Assembly (NCBI RefSeq): GCF_005435165.1
Contig: NZ_SGUC01000010.1
Location: forward strand, 25,116-89,115
Source: Halorubrum sp. GN11_10-6_MGM
GTDB taxonomy: Archaea > Halobacteriota > Halobacteria > Halobacteriales > Haloferacaceae
Direction of reading: 5' to 3'
Length of the DNA: 64,000 bases
In this document: one piece after another, positions 8,257 through 16,521 of the stretch
Layout: every line of letters begins with the position of its first letter
Position numbering within the stretch: the first letter of the stretch is position 1
The notes under the pieces: model-generated
The model's database searches: none
What the model was told of the DNA's origin: nothing
The model's input: only the letters and a program-made list of their open reading frames with translations
Program-made: the position numbers and the translations under genes

Positions 8257-8877
8257 ATGGAGACGCTTCCGACTGGGATCTCGGTGCTGGACAGACAGTT
8301 CGGCGGAGGGCTCCCGAGCGGTAGCGTCGTCGTGTTGAAGGCGAACCCCGACAGCCAGTCGGAGCTCATCCTGAACCGGTTCGCCCGGGTTCGGCGGTGT
8401 CGCTACCTCACGACCGTCCGGTCCGCCGACGCGGTCGAAGCGGCGCTTAGCCGCGACGGCGACGAGGAGACCACCGTCGAGGCGACGGCCGACGCCGGCG
8501 ACCTCGACGAGGCGGCGTCGCTGATCGGCGATCTCCCCGAGGACGGCACGCTGATCGTCGACTCCGTCGAACCGCTGGAGGACGCCGCGTCGCCGGCGGC
8601 GTACGCCCAGTTCCTCGACGGGGTCCGCTCCAGCGTCGACGACGCCGGCGGCGTCGCGCTGCTCCACGCGCTCCGCGGCGGCGAGGACCCACAGATGCGG
8701 CGGATCACGGAGCAGGTCGCGGACGTGGTGTTCGACCTTCGAACGACAGTCACCGGGACCGAGATCGCGAATCGGCTCGTCGTCGCCAAGTTCCGGAGCG
8801 GCGCCGCCCTCGAAGAGCCGCTGAAGCTGAAGCTCACCGACGAGGTCGCCGTCGACACGAGCCGCGACATCGCCTGA
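8257..8877 (+). CDS. RecA/KaiC-superfamily ATPase-like protein lacking a Walker A lysine
   Basis: 206 residues from the ATG at 8257 (METLPTGISVLDRQFGGGLP), which is the standard opening of KaiC/RadA-like domains; a GTG at 8149 would add 36 disordered residues. The P-loop position reads GSVVVLKANPDSQSE, not GxxGxGKT, so ATP hydrolysis is doubtful. TLIVDSVEPL (about residue 103) resembles Walker B. Similar haloarchaeal proteins are annotated as DUF7504-type. It is downstream of, and probably co-transcribed with, the MinD-like ATPase. Confidence 0.8.
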   Translation: METLPTGISVLDRQFGGGLPSGSVVVLKANPDSQSELILNRFARVRRCRYLTTVRSADAVEAALSRDGDEETTVEATADAGDLDEAASLIGDLPEDGTLIVDSVEPLEDAASPAAYAQFLDGVRSSVDDAGGVALLHALRGGEDPQMRRITEQVADVVFDLRTTVTGTEIANRLVVAKFRSGAALEEPLKLKLTDEVAVDTSRDIA

Positions 8878-8902
8878 CACCGCGGCCGGATCGCCTCCGC
8901 GC

Positions 8903-9163
8903 CTACAACACGGCAGACGAGAGGAGCACGATCACGCCGACGATCGCCGCAGCGACCGCCCAGTTGCGCGCGGTGTCGAACGCTCCGTACGGCCCCCCTT
9001 TCCGCGAGAACAGGTACAGCGCGTAGACGGCGAGCGGCGCCAGCGTCGGGAGCGTCGCGACCGAGACGACGGCGGTGAAACTCGACAGCAGCGCGACCGC
9101 GACCGTCGCCGCGCCCGCGACCCCGGCGACGAGCGCGTCCTCGCGTGCCCGTTCGATCTCCAT
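8903..9163 (-). CDS. Small three-helix membrane protein
   Basis: 86 residues from the ATG at 9163 (MEIERAREDAL). Hydrophobic segments occur at about residues 12-30, 33-51 and 65-84, with the charged loop FSRKGGPYGAFDTARN before the last. This predicts a three-helix integral membrane protein. No family is recognised. It is convergent with the preceding gene. Confidence 0.7.
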   Translation of the reverse strand: MEIERAREDALVAGVAGAATVAVALLSSFTAVVSVATLPTLAPLAVYALYLFSRKGGPYGAFDTARNWAVAAAIVGVIVLLSSAVL

Positions 9164-9270
9164 ACTCGGTGTGGACGCGCCGGCGGCCAAAAGGGATCCG
9201 TTCGGCGGTCACGGCGCTCGCTCGGCGGGCCGAAAAACGGGAAAATCGACCGGCAGCGGAAGGAATCCGG

Positions 9271-10209
9271 TTACTCTTCGTCGATCTCGTCGACGATCTC
9301 GTCGGCGTCGACGTCGACGTCTTCGAGCGCCTCCTCGATGTCGACGTCGCCGGCGCCGGCGCCGCCCATGCCGCCCATCATGCCGCCGAGACCGCCCATG
9401 CCGCCGCCCTCGATGACCTCCTCGATCACGACGCGATCGAGGTCGAGGCGGTCCATGAGGTCCTGCGCGATTTGCTGTTTCTGGAACATCCACTGCTGGT
9501 TCATCTGCATCGCCTGCGTCGCGGTGACGTAGAGGACGTCCTTCTCGACCTCCTCGGTCTCGACGGTCTCCTCGCCGTCGTCGTCCTCGGTGACGGTCTC
9601 CTCCTCCTCTTCGGAGACCGTCTCGATGCGGACCTCGGGCGCCTCCTGAAGGTACATCCCAAGCATGCCAGCCGCCTGCTCCTCGCGGTCGTCGATCGCT
9701 TCGAGGATCTCGTACTCGTACTCGAGGTCCTCGCCGGCGAGCGGGTGGTTGAAGTCGACGCGGGCGCGGCCGCCGATGATCGTTTCGAGGTGGCCCTGGC
9801 GGTTGTCGATCTGGACCTGCGCGCCGGGGTAGCGCTCGTCTTCGGGGATCTTGTCGGCCTTGACCGTCTCGACCTCGTCGGGGTCGTACTCGCCGAAGGC
9901 GTCCTCGGCCGGAACGTCGACCGTGTCCTCGTCGCCGACGGAGCCGCCGATGAACGCCTCCTCGACGGAGGGGAACACGTGGCCGGCGCCGAGCGCGATG
10001 ATTCGGGGCTCGAACTCGTACTCGTCGACGTCGATCTCGGCGTCCTCGGCCGTCTCCTTGTCGGTCGTGTCGATGACGCGGCCGTCGTCGGCCGTGCGGA
10101 TCGTGTACGCGACGCGGACGAAGTCGCCGTCTTCGAGTCCGTCGGCGTCAGTCTCGGTCTCGGTCTCCTCGGCCTCCGCGGCCGCGTCCGCTTGCTCCTG
10201 ATCGCTCAT
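9271..10209 (-). CDS. FKBP-type peptidyl-prolyl isomerase, SlyD-like, with long acidic and Gly/Met-rich tail
   Basis: 312 residues. The FKBP domain with its insert-in-flap subdomain spans about residues 28-170 (FVRVAYTI, GAGHVFPSVEEAFIGG, DFNHPLAGEDLEYE), as in SlyD chaperones that catalyse prolyl isomerisation. A Glu/Asp-rich linker (about 195-225) precedes a C-terminal domain with YVTATQAMQMNQQWMFQKQQ, then a Gly/Met run and an acidic end. The tail is typical of haloarchaeal homologues. A TATA-like CTTAAG on the minus strand at about 10230-10235 lies 21-26 nt upstream of the ATG. Confidence 0.92.
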   Translation of the reverse strand: MSDQEQADAAAEAEETETETDADGLEDGDFVRVAYTIRTADDGRVIDTTDKETAEDAEIDVDEYEFEPRIIALGAGHVFPSVEEAFIGGSVGDEDTVDVPAEDAFGEYDPDEVETVKADKIPEDERYPGAQVQIDNRQGHLETIIGGRARVDFNHPLAGEDLEYEYEILEAIDDREEQAAGMLGMYLQEAPEVRIETVSEEEEETVTEDDDGEETVETEEVEKDVLYVTATQAMQMNQQWMFQKQQIAQDLMDRLDLDRVVIEEVIEGGGMGGLGGMMGGMGGAGAGDVDIEEALEDVDVDADEIVDEIDEE

Positions 10210-10354
10210 ACCTCAAGGTCACCTGTTACACCCTTAAGAAGCACGGTTCGGCCCGGAGTCCGGCGGCGAGCGGGCGACAGCGCCGATCCGACGCCTGAAG
10301 CGGCGGTACGAGCGCCCCGACGGTCGGTCCGCGGAGCCGGCGGAGTCCCGCGCT

Positions 10355-10362
10355 CCTTATGA
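10355..10362 (+). promoter_or_regulatory. TATA-like box of the CYTH gene
   Basis: CCTTATGA lies 24-31 nt before the ATG at 10386. It overlaps an alternative upstream ATG at 10359 and therefore argues that 10386 is the true, probably leaderless, start. Confidence 0.45.
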
Positions 10363-10385
10363 ACGCCCCGGCCGCACCTCCGGAC

Positions 10386-10979
10386 ATGTACGAGGTCGAG
10401 ATCAAGGTCCCGGCCGATCTGGACGCGACGCGCGAGCGCCTCCGCGAGGTCGGGGCCGAGCGCGTCGCCGCCAAGCGGCAGCGGGACACCTACTACGACG
10501 CGCCGCACCGCGAGTTCGCCGAGACCGACGAGGCGCTCCGGATCCGTCGCGAGACGCCGCTGGACGGCGGCGAGGAGTCGTCGACGGGAGACGACCCCGA
10601 CGCGGTGGCGGGGCCCGACGCGTCGGTGACGTACAAGGGACCGCTCCTCGACGACGCCTCGAAGACGCGGACCGAACACGAGACGGGCGTCGACGACGGC
10701 GAGGCCCTCGCGGCGGTCCTCGCCGGACTCGGCTTCGAACCGGCCGCGACGGTCGAAAAGCGGCGCGAGTTCTGGGCGTACGACGGCTTCACCGTGACGC
10801 TCGACGCCGTCACCGGACTCGACGAGTACGTCGAGATCGAGCGCGAGGTCGAGGCGGAGACCGAGGTCGACGCCGCGCGCGAGGCGGCGGTAGCGGCGCT
10901 CGACCGACTCGGCCTCGACGCGGGCGACCAGGTCCGGACCTCGTACCTCGGGCTGTTGCTGGCCGCCGAAGGGGACTGA
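10386..10979 (+). CDS. cyaB: CYTH-domain protein (class IV adenylate cyclase / thiamine-triphosphatase-like, CyaB)
   Basis: 197 residues. The start MYEVEIKV carries the ExExK signature of the CYTH superfamily, whose members act on triphosphorylated substrates with two metal ions in a beta-tunnel. RRETPLDG, VTYKGPLLD and VEKRREFWAY are the tunnel strands with conserved Arg, Lys and Glu; EIEREVE is the late acidic strand. The length fits CyaB proteins. Whether it cyclises ATP or hydrolyses inorganic triphosphate cannot be decided. An acidic loop (residues about 58-80) interrupts the third strand pair. Start choice is supported by the TATA-like box. Confidence 0.88.
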   Translation: MYEVEIKVPADLDATRERLREVGAERVAAKRQRDTYYDAPHREFAETDEALRIRRETPLDGGEESSTGDDPDAVAGPDASVTYKGPLLDDASKTRTEHETGVDDGEALAAVLAGLGFEPAATVEKRREFWAYDGFTVTLDAVTGLDEYVEIEREVEAETEVDAAREAAVAALDRLGLDAGDQVRTSYLGLLLAAEGD

Positions 10980-10998
10980 GAGGGCCGGGAGTTCCGCG

Positions 10999-11469
10999 TC
11001 AGTCTTCCCCGTCGGGTCGCTTCTTGGAGAGGACGGTGCGTTCGAGCTCGCAGACGAGCACGTCGTCGTCGCCGTCGACGATCTTGAACGCCTCCACGCG
11101 CATCGTGACGACGCCGCGCTCGCCGTCGCTCGTCTCGCGCTTGTCTACGACGGTCGAGCGCGCGCGGATCGTGTCGCCGTGGAACACCGGGTTCGGGTGT
11201 TCGACGTCGTCGTACGAGAGGTTCGCGACGATCGTGCCGTCGGTCGTCTCCGGGATGGAGATCCCGACCGCGAGCGAGGTGGTGTACAGCCCGTTCACCA
11301 GTCGCTCGCCGAACTCCGTCTCGGCCGCGAAGTCGGCGTCGAGGTGGAGCGGCTGCTGGTTCATCGTCATGTCACAGAAGCGCTGGTTGTCGGCCTCGCT
11401 GATGGTCCGTCGCGTCGCGTGCTCGATCGTCTCGCCGACGTCGAACTCCTCGTAGTACAGGCCTGGCAT
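10999..11469 (-). CDS. MaoC-family dehydratase (hot-dog fold)
   Basis: 156 residues from the ATG at 11469. A single hot-dog domain is seen: YYEEFDVGETIEHATRRTIS, then DNQRFCDMTMNQQPLHLD, the hydratase-2 region where Asp and His act in (R)-specific enoyl-CoA hydratases; the expected D-x4-H pattern is changed to MTMNQQPLH. LVNGLYTTSL and HGDTIRARSTVV follow the family. It is single-domain, unlike the larger mesaconyl-CoA hydratases. It is divergent from a CitE-like gene, 87 bp between starts, suggesting a shared acyl-CoA pathway. Confidence 0.85.
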   Translation of the reverse strand: MPGLYYEEFDVGETIEHATRRTISEADNQRFCDMTMNQQPLHLDADFAAETEFGERLVNGLYTTSLAVGISIPETTDGTIVANLSYDDVEHPNPVFHGDTIRARSTVVDKRETSDGERGVVTMRVEAFKIVDGDDDVLVCELERTVLSKKRPDGED

Positions 11470-11556
11470 GAGGCCCCGGTCGGCCGGCGGCGTAAAAGCG
11501 GTGTCGCTCGCCGCGCGGCCGGCGGCTTTTACCCGTTCGCCCGCGGAGTCGCCGGC

Positions 11557-12414
11557 ATGCCACGCCGAAGCCTGCTGTTCTCGCCCGGCGACAGTCCCGA
11601 CCTCATGCGGAAGGCGCCCGGAGCCGGCGCCGACGTGATCTGTTTCGACCTCGAAGACGCCGTCGCCCCGGACCGGAAGGACGAGGCGAGGGTGGCGGTC
11701 CGCGAGGTACTCGCGGACCCCGCCTTCGACCCGGGCGCGGAGGTCTGCGTCCGGCTGACCGCCGAGTCGCCCGCAACCGATCTCGACGGCGTCCTCGGCG
11801 ACGGCCCCTCTGACGGGTCGGTCCGACTCGACGCCGTGATGCTCCCGAAGGTCGAGGGGGCGGACCGGGTCGAACGCGTCGCCGCGCTGTACACCGAGCG
11901 CGGACGCGACCTCGCCGTGTTCGCGCTCGTCGAGACCGCGGCGGGCGTCCTCGCGGCGGAGTCGATCGCGGCCGCCGACGCGACCGACGCGCTCGTCTTC
12001 GGCGCGGAGGACCTCGCCGCCGACGTGGGCGCGACCCGGACCGACGAGGGGACCGAGGTGCTGTACGCCCGCGAGCACGTCGTTCTCGCTGCGAGCGCGG
12101 TCGACGTCGACGCGCTCGACACCGTGTACACGGAGTTCTCGGACGAGACGGGCCTCCGGGAGGACGCAGCGTTCGCGCGGCGGCTCGGCTACGACGGCAA
12201 GCTCGCGATCCACCCGGCGCAGGTGGAGCCGATCACGGAGGCGTTCACGCCGGACCCGGAAGACGTCGAGTGGGCGGAGCGAGTGCTCGACGCCCGAGAC
12301 GAGGCGGAGCGGGAGGGGCGGGCGGTGTTCCGGGTCGACGACGAGATGATCGACGCGCCGCTGATCGCGCAGGCGGAGCGGGTCCTCGACCGCGCGCCCG
12401 ACGCCGATCGGTAG
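11557..12414 (+). CDS. CitE-like HpcH/HpaI aldolase or malyl-CoA lyase/thioesterase family protein
   Basis: 285 residues starting MPRRSLLFSPGDSPDLMRKA, the normal opening of CitE-like proteins. ICFDLEDAVAPDRKDEAR carries the conserved DLEDAV; LPKVEG, ALVETAAGVLAAESI and FGAEDLAADVGATR carry the magnesium-binding Glu and Asp and substrate loops. DGKLAIHPAQVE matches the C-terminal GKxAIHPxQ motif. Relatives cleave or hydrolyse malyl-CoA-type thioesters; the exact substrate is not determinable. It is divergent from a MaoC dehydratase. The stop region is echoed downstream (12415-12480). Confidence 0.88.
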   Translation: MPRRSLLFSPGDSPDLMRKAPGAGADVICFDLEDAVAPDRKDEARVAVREVLADPAFDPGAEVCVRLTAESPATDLDGVLGDGPSDGSVRLDAVMLPKVEGADRVERVAALYTERGRDLAVFALVETAAGVLAAESIAAADATDALVFGAEDLAADVGATRTDEGTEVLYAREHVVLAASAVDVDALDTVYTEFSDETGLREDAAFARRLGYDGKLAIHPAQVEPITEAFTPDPEDVEWAERVLDARDEAEREGRAVFRVDDEMIDAPLIAQAERVLDRAPDADR

Positions 12415-12480
12415 TGTCGGTGTTCGACCACCGACCGGTAGCGTCGAGGGTCGACACCGACCGGTAGCTCCGGCGCCCGA
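12396..12480. repeat. Tandem echoes of the citE-like gene stop region
   Basis: The last codons CCCGACGCCGATCGGTAG are followed by TTCGACCACCGACCGGTAG, GTCGACACCGACCGGTAG and a decayed CCCGACACCGACCGCCGG. The unit is about 26-27 bp, and the middle copies both retain the GGTAG stop. It occupies half of the 150-bp gap before the glutamate dehydrogenase gene. Confidence 0.75.
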
Positions 12481-12564
12481 CACCGACCGCCGGCGAGGGC
12501 GTGCGACGCGCCTCCCACGCGCTCGTCCGTCACAATTAACCCCCGGCCGCGAGGAGATTCGACC

Positions 12565-13818
12565 ATGTCTTCTGAGGCGAATCCGTTCGAGAGTCTGCGA
12601 GAGCAGGTGGACGACGCCGCGGCGGTCGTCGACGCCGACTCGGGCGTCATCGAGCGCCTGAAGAACCCGGAGCGGGTGTTGGAGACGAACCTGACGTTCG
12701 AGCGCGACGACGGCTCCCTAGAGACCGTGCGGGCGTACCGGTCCCAGTTCAACGGCGACCGCGGCCCGTATAAGGGCGGCATCCGCTATCACCCGGGCGT
12801 CACCCGCGACGAGGTGAAGGCGCTGTCGGGGTGGATGGCGTACAAATGCGCCGTCGTCGACGTGCCGTACGGCGGCGGGAAGGGCGGTATCGCGATCGAC
12901 CCGGCCGACTACTCCGACACGGAGCTGGAGCGGATGACGCGCGCGTTCGCGACCGAGCTCCGCCCGCTGATCGGCGAGGACCGCGACATCCCCGCGCCCG
13001 ACGTCAACACCGGCCAGCGGGAGATGAACTGGATCAAAGACACGTACGAGACCCTCGAAAACACCACGGCGCCCGGCGTCATCACCGGGAAGGCGATCGA
13101 CTCCGGCGGCAGCGAGGGGCGCGTCGAGGCGACCGGGCGCTCCGTCGCGCTGTCGACCCGCGAGGCGTTCGACTGGCTCGACCGCGACCTCGAGGGCGCG
13201 ACGGTCGCAGTCCAGGGGTACGGCAACGCGGGCTCCGTCGCCGCCGCGCTGCTCGACGACCTCGGCGCGAGCGTGGTCGCCGTCTCCGACTCCTCGGGGG
13301 GCGTCCACGACCCCGACGGGCTCGACCCCCGCGAAGTGAAATCGCACAAGGCCGAGACCGGCTCTGTGACGGAGTTCCCGGGGACGGACGCGCTCACGAA
13401 CGACGAGGTGCTCACGCTCGACGTCGACTGCCTCGTCCCGGCCGCGCTGGAGAACGCGATCGACGGCGAGCTCGCGGCGGACGTCGGCGCCGACCTGATC
13501 GTCGAGGCGGCCAACGGCCCCCTCACGCCCGACGCCGACGACGTGCTCGCCGAACGCGACGTCCACGTCGTCCCGGACATCCTCGCGAACGCGGGCGGCG
13601 TCACCGTCTCCTACTTCGAGTGGGTACAGAACCGGCAGCGGTTCAGCTGGACGGAGGAGCGCGTCAACGAGGAGCTCGAACGCGTGATCACGGAGGCGTT
13701 CGACACGCTGGTCGACACCTACGAGTCGAACGACGTGCGCGACCTCCGGACCGCGGCGTACGTCGTCGGTATCGGGCGTATCGTGAACGCGTACGACCAA
13801 GCCGGAAACTGGCCGTAA
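12565..13818 (+). CDS. gdhB: Glutamate dehydrogenase (Glu/Leu/Phe/Val family)
   Basis: 417 residues. The substrate-binding stretch [13 protein letters not shown], catalytic-lysine segment [16 protein letters not shown] and [20 protein letters not shown] are clear signatures; the nucleotide-binding fold starts at [17 protein letters not shown] with GxGxxG. It interconverts glutamate and 2-oxoglutarate plus ammonia in the cytoplasm. The length is normal. TTAAC at about 12536 lies roughly 27 nt before the ATG, fitting a haloarchaeal promoter. Haloarchaea often have several paralogues; the coenzyme preference is not read here. Confidence 0.95.
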   Translation: MSSEANPFESLREQVDDAAAVVDADSGVIERLKNPERVLETNLTFERDDGSLETVRAYRSQFNGDRGPYKGGIRYHPGVTRDEVKALSGWMAYKCAVVDVPYGGGKGGIAIDPADYSDTELERMTRAFATELRPLIGEDRDIPAPDVNTGQREMNWIKDTYETLENTTAPGVITGKAIDSGGSEGRVEATGRSVALSTREAFDWLDRDLEGATVAVQGYGNAGSVAAALLDDLGASVVAVSDSSGGVHDPDGLDPREVKSHKAETGSVTEFPGTDALTNDEVLTLDVDCLVPAALENAIDGELAADVGADLIVEAANGPLTPDADDVLAERDVHVVPDILANAGGVTVSYFEWVQNRQRFSWTEERVNEELERVITEAFDTLVDTYESNDVRDLRTAAYVVGIGRIVNAYDQAGNWP

Positions 13819-13854
13819 CGGGGAACCGCGCGGAGTTCGCGGACGCGGTTTCGA

Positions 13855-14568
13855 TCACTCCAGCCGCGCGTCCCGGATCTCGACGTGGCCGCGGTTGCCC
13901 TCCCAGACCGCGTCGTACGTGAGGTCGATCCGACGGTCCATGTGCGGGCCGTCGACGACGTACGTCTCGAACTCGCCGCCCTCGCCGAGCGGGTGGACGC
14001 CGTACTCCTCGCGGAGCGCGAGCAGGTCGTCGAGCGCGTCGGCGTCGTACCGCCGCCCGAGCCACGACTCGTCGAGCCCGTACGCCGCGACCTGAACGAT
14101 CCGGATCTCGAAGCCGGCGTCGAACATCGCCTCGGCCAGTTCGACCGGGTCCCGCTGCCACAGCGGCGCGAACAGGTCGATCCCGAGCCGATCGCACATC
14201 CCCCGAATTCGGTTCGTCTGGAACTCGCTCTCGACCGCGCCCGCGGTGACGCCCGCGAGGTCGAGATCGTCCGCGGCGGCGATCTCCCGGAGCGCGGCCT
14301 CCATCGGTTCCAGCTCCGCGTCGCCCTGCGCGCCCGAGTCGTCGACGTCGTCCGCGCCGAAGTCGTCGGGAGACACCTCGACGAGGTCGATGCCGACGCT
14401 CTCGGCCGCAAGCCCGGCGAGTTCCGTCGCCGGCGTGTGGTACATGTAGGAATCGCCGGCGGGGTGGACGGTCAGCAGTCGGGAGACGTCGAGGTCCTCC
14501 TCCAGCGCGCGGTACAGCGCCCACGAGGAGTCCTTCCCGCCGGAAAAGAGGCTCACCCAGTTGCTCAT
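13855..14568 (-). CDS. dph6: Diphthine--ammonia ligase (ATP-pyrophosphatase family)
   Basis: 237 residues. SLFSGGKDSSWAL at residues 7-19 is the SGGxDS PP-loop that binds ATP. The later blocks AGVTAGAVESEFQTNRIRGM, LFAPLWQRDPVELAEAM and GEGGEFETYVVDGP are diagnostic of the Dph6/MJ0570 family, which amidates diphthine on elongation factor 2. A TATA-like box (minus strand GCTTTATCC, 14590-14598) precedes the ATG by 22-30 nt. Together with dph2 at 4256 it supplies two of the diphthamide steps in this window. Confidence 0.93.
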   Translation of the reverse strand: MSNWVSLFSGGKDSSWALYRALEEDLDVSRLLTVHPAGDSYMYHTPATELAGLAAESVGIDLVEVSPDDFGADDVDDSGAQGDAELEPMEAALREIAAADDLDLAGVTAGAVESEFQTNRIRGMCDRLGIDLFAPLWQRDPVELAEAMFDAGFEIRIVQVAAYGLDESWLGRRYDADALDDLLALREEYGVHPLGEGGEFETYVVDGPHMDRRIDLTYDAVWEGNRGHVEIRDARLE

Positions 14569-14589
14569 GCCCGGAAGCGAGAGTCGCGT

Positions 14590-14598
14590 GGATAAAGC
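14590..14598 (-). promoter_or_regulatory. TATA-like box of the diphthine-ammonia ligase gene
   Basis: The minus strand reads GCTTTATCC 22-30 nt upstream of the ATG at 14568, the spacing expected for a leaderless haloarchaeal transcript. Confidence 0.45.
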
Positions 14599-14682
14599 GT
14601 CGGCGGTCGGAGCGCGTGCGGCGGCGGCCGCCTCGGCGTAGCCGCGTGTCTCGCGGCGGTCGGCCGCGGCGAGCGCGCCGCC

Positions 14683-15252
14683 TCAGTCCGAGATGAACTC
14701 GTTGTCGCGCCAGTTGACGCCGCCGTCGCCGTCACCGGCGCCCTGCGGGCTCTCGACGACTTCGATGCTCGCGGGGCGCGGCTCGCCCTCGACGATCCGG
14801 GTCGCCTCCAGCTCGCCGTCCTCCTCGGTGATCGCGGTCAGCGTCCCCTTCTCGGAGAGGGTCGCGATCTTGCGGAGGACCAAGAACATGGGGTACTGGA
14901 GCGCGGAGTTCTGGAGGACGGTCTCGCGGTCGCCCTTGAAGCAGGCGAACTCGACGAGCTCGGAGGGGATCTCCTCCTCCTCGTCGTCCATCCACTGCGG
15001 ACCGCCGGCGCGCGGGGGCTCCTCCTCCCAGACGCGGGTTTCCGTGACCGACGCCTTCAGCTGGGCGGTCGGCGTGTACTTGCTGATCGATTCGTCGTCG
15101 GACAGGGCCTTGATGATGAGTGTGTTGTTTCGACGCGTGATGTCGATGTCGTCGATCTCCGGCGGGAGATCGGGATCTTCGTCGAAGTACGTCTCTACGT
15201 CTTCGAGTGGCAGTTCGAGCGTCGAATGAAGTCGGAACACGCGGCCTGTCAT
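14683..15252 (-). CDS. Conserved haloarchaeal acidic protein of unknown function (DUF7110-like)
   Basis: 189 residues, soluble and acidic. The N-terminus MTGRVFRLHSTLELPLEDVE and the repeated beta-strand character (DIDITRRNNTLIIKAL) suggest a folded alpha/beta domain to about residue 70. A proline-rich acidic linker with EEEEIPSEL follows, then a helical part with TVLQNSALQYPMFLVLRKIA. The C-terminus is low complexity. I associate it, from memory and with low certainty, with a haloarchaea-specific DUF. A TATA-like CATATAAAC (minus strand, about 15332-15340) lies 80 nt upstream, implying an unusually long 5' leader for this genome. Confidence 0.7.
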   Translation of the reverse strand: MTGRVFRLHSTLELPLEDVETYFDEDPDLPPEIDDIDITRRNNTLIIKALSDDESISKYTPTAQLKASVTETRVWEEEPPRAGGPQWMDDEEEEIPSELVEFACFKGDRETVLQNSALQYPMFLVLRKIATLSEKGTLTAITEEDGELEATRIVEGEPRPASIEVVESPQGAGDGDGGVNWRDNEFISD

Positions 15253-15428
15253 TGTTTGTGGAATGCGGTGGGGTCGAACCGGTGGTCACGGCGGCAGCGG
15301 CAACGGCTGCACCTACCCCACGTAGGCACCGTGGGTTTATATGGACTGCCCTTCGAGATACTGGGATCGGCGCGACGAACGCCGCCGCGCGTCACGCTTC
15401 GAGAGGGGAATCCGGCCGCGAGCCGACG

Positions 15429-15773
15429 TTACTCGGCGCCGAGTTCGGCGGCGAGATCGCCGCGCTCGTCGAGTTCGCCGAGCACGTCGCTGCCGCCGAC
15501 GAACTCGCCGTCGACGAACGTCTGGGGGATCGTCTCCCAGCCGCTGTGCGACTCCAGCGCCTCGCGGTACTGGGGGAGCGCGGGAAGCACGTCGACGGTC
15601 TCGAACTCGTCGACGTGCTGACCGATGAGTTCGACGGCGCGCTTCGAGTAGCCGCACTGGGGCATCAGCCGGTTCCCCTTCATGAACAGCACCACGTCGT
15701 TGTCGGCGATGGTGTTCTCGACGCGCGCTTCGATCTCTTCGGTGTCGGCGTCCGCTTCGGGGCTGAACGTCAT
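15429..15773 (-). CDS. Monothiol glutaredoxin-like protein
   Basis: 114 residues from the ATG at 15773. VVLFMKGNRLMPQCGYSKRAV (about residues 27-47) has the monothiol active site C-G-Y-S in place of the usual CGFS; the K-G-x-x-x-x-P-x-C context is that of Grx4-type proteins that carry Fe-S clusters. WETIPQTFVDGEFVGGSDVL is the TVP-like substrate loop and GG motif. It probably serves in iron-sulfur transfer or redox control in the cytoplasm. The extreme C-terminus ends in an acidic tail. Confidence 0.92.
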   Translation of the reverse strand: MTFSPEADADTEEIEARVENTIADNDVVLFMKGNRLMPQCGYSKRAVELIGQHVDEFETVDVLPALPQYREALESHSGWETIPQTFVDGEFVGGSDVLGELDERGDLAAELGAE

Positions 15774-15885
15774 ACGACCGAGTAGGCGACGCCGAGCCAA
15801 ATGGGTTCCGCACGGAACGAGCGTTGCTCGTAGAGCGGGCGCTCGGTCAGTTATAAACCTCGCGGCGAGCGGAGACGCCGCGACC

Positions 15886-16521
15886 CTACTCGTCGCGGTC
15901 GACGCGGACGACGTCGACGAGCGAGTAGACGGGGACGCCGTCGATCTCGTCGTATCCCATCTTGTCGACGAGGACGACGCACGCGACCGGTTCGCCGCCC
16001 TGCTCGCGGATCGCGTCGATCGACTCGCGCATCGTCGTCCCCGACGTGATGATGTCGTCGACGACGTAGCAGTCGCGGTTCCGGATCGCGGCGAAGTTCC
16101 GCGAGAACCCCCCGCCGTGCTCGTCGATATCGCCCTCGTCCCACTGGTGTTTCGCGGGGGCGTAGGTGCCCAGATCGGTGTCGAGCCGGTCCGCGACCGC
16201 CGTCGCGAGCGGTGCGCCGGCCTTCTCGACGCCGACCGTCAGATCGACGTCCTCGCCCTGCTTCGCGAGGAGGTCCGCCATCGCGCTCGCGGCGTAGCCG
16301 AGCCGGGTCGAGTCGCGCCCGAGCGCGGACCAGTCGACGTGGATGTCGGCCGACGCCGTCGCGTCCGCGGTCGCCTCGGTCGCCTCGGTCCCGCCGCCGC
16401 GCTCGACCAGCCAACTCGCCGTCTCGCGGGAGACGTTCAGCTCGTCCGCGATCTCTCCCTTCGAGAGCCCTCGCTCCGCGAGCTCCGCAGCGCTGTCTAT
16501 CAGGTCGTCAACGTTCTTCAT
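15886..16521 (-). CDS. gfcR: GfcR-type transcriptional regulator (HTH plus PRTase-like domain)
   Basis: 211 residues from the ATG at 16521. A helix-turn-helix (GLSKGEIADELNVSRETASWL, about residues 18-38) precedes a phosphoribosyltransferase-like fold with CYVVDDIITSGTTM, the PRPP-binding loop. This fusion matches GfcR, the Haloferax activator of sugar degradation and gluconeogenesis genes. Its start overlaps the end of glucose dehydrogenase by 14 nt, so the two are co-transcribed; regulator and target enzyme in one operon fit that role. Orotate phosphoribosyltransferases are the main alternative, but the HTH argues against them. Confidence 0.92.
   Translation of the reverse strand: MKNVDDLIDSAAELAERGLSKGEIADELNVSRETASWLVERGGGTEATEATADATASADIHVDWSALGRDSTRLGYAASAMADLLAKQGEDVDLTVGVEKAGAPLATAVADRLDTDLGTYAPAKHQWDEGDIDEHGGGFSRNFAAIRNRDCYVVDDIITSGTTMRESIDAIREQGGEPVACVVLVDKMGYDEIDGVPVYSLVDVVRVDRDE

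Noticed and set aside
10999..13818. A complete methylaspartate cycle cluster
   Set aside because: No glutamate mutase, methylaspartate ammonia-lyase or two-domain mesaconyl-CoA hydratase is present; only generic MaoC, CitE-like and glutamate dehydrogenase genes are.
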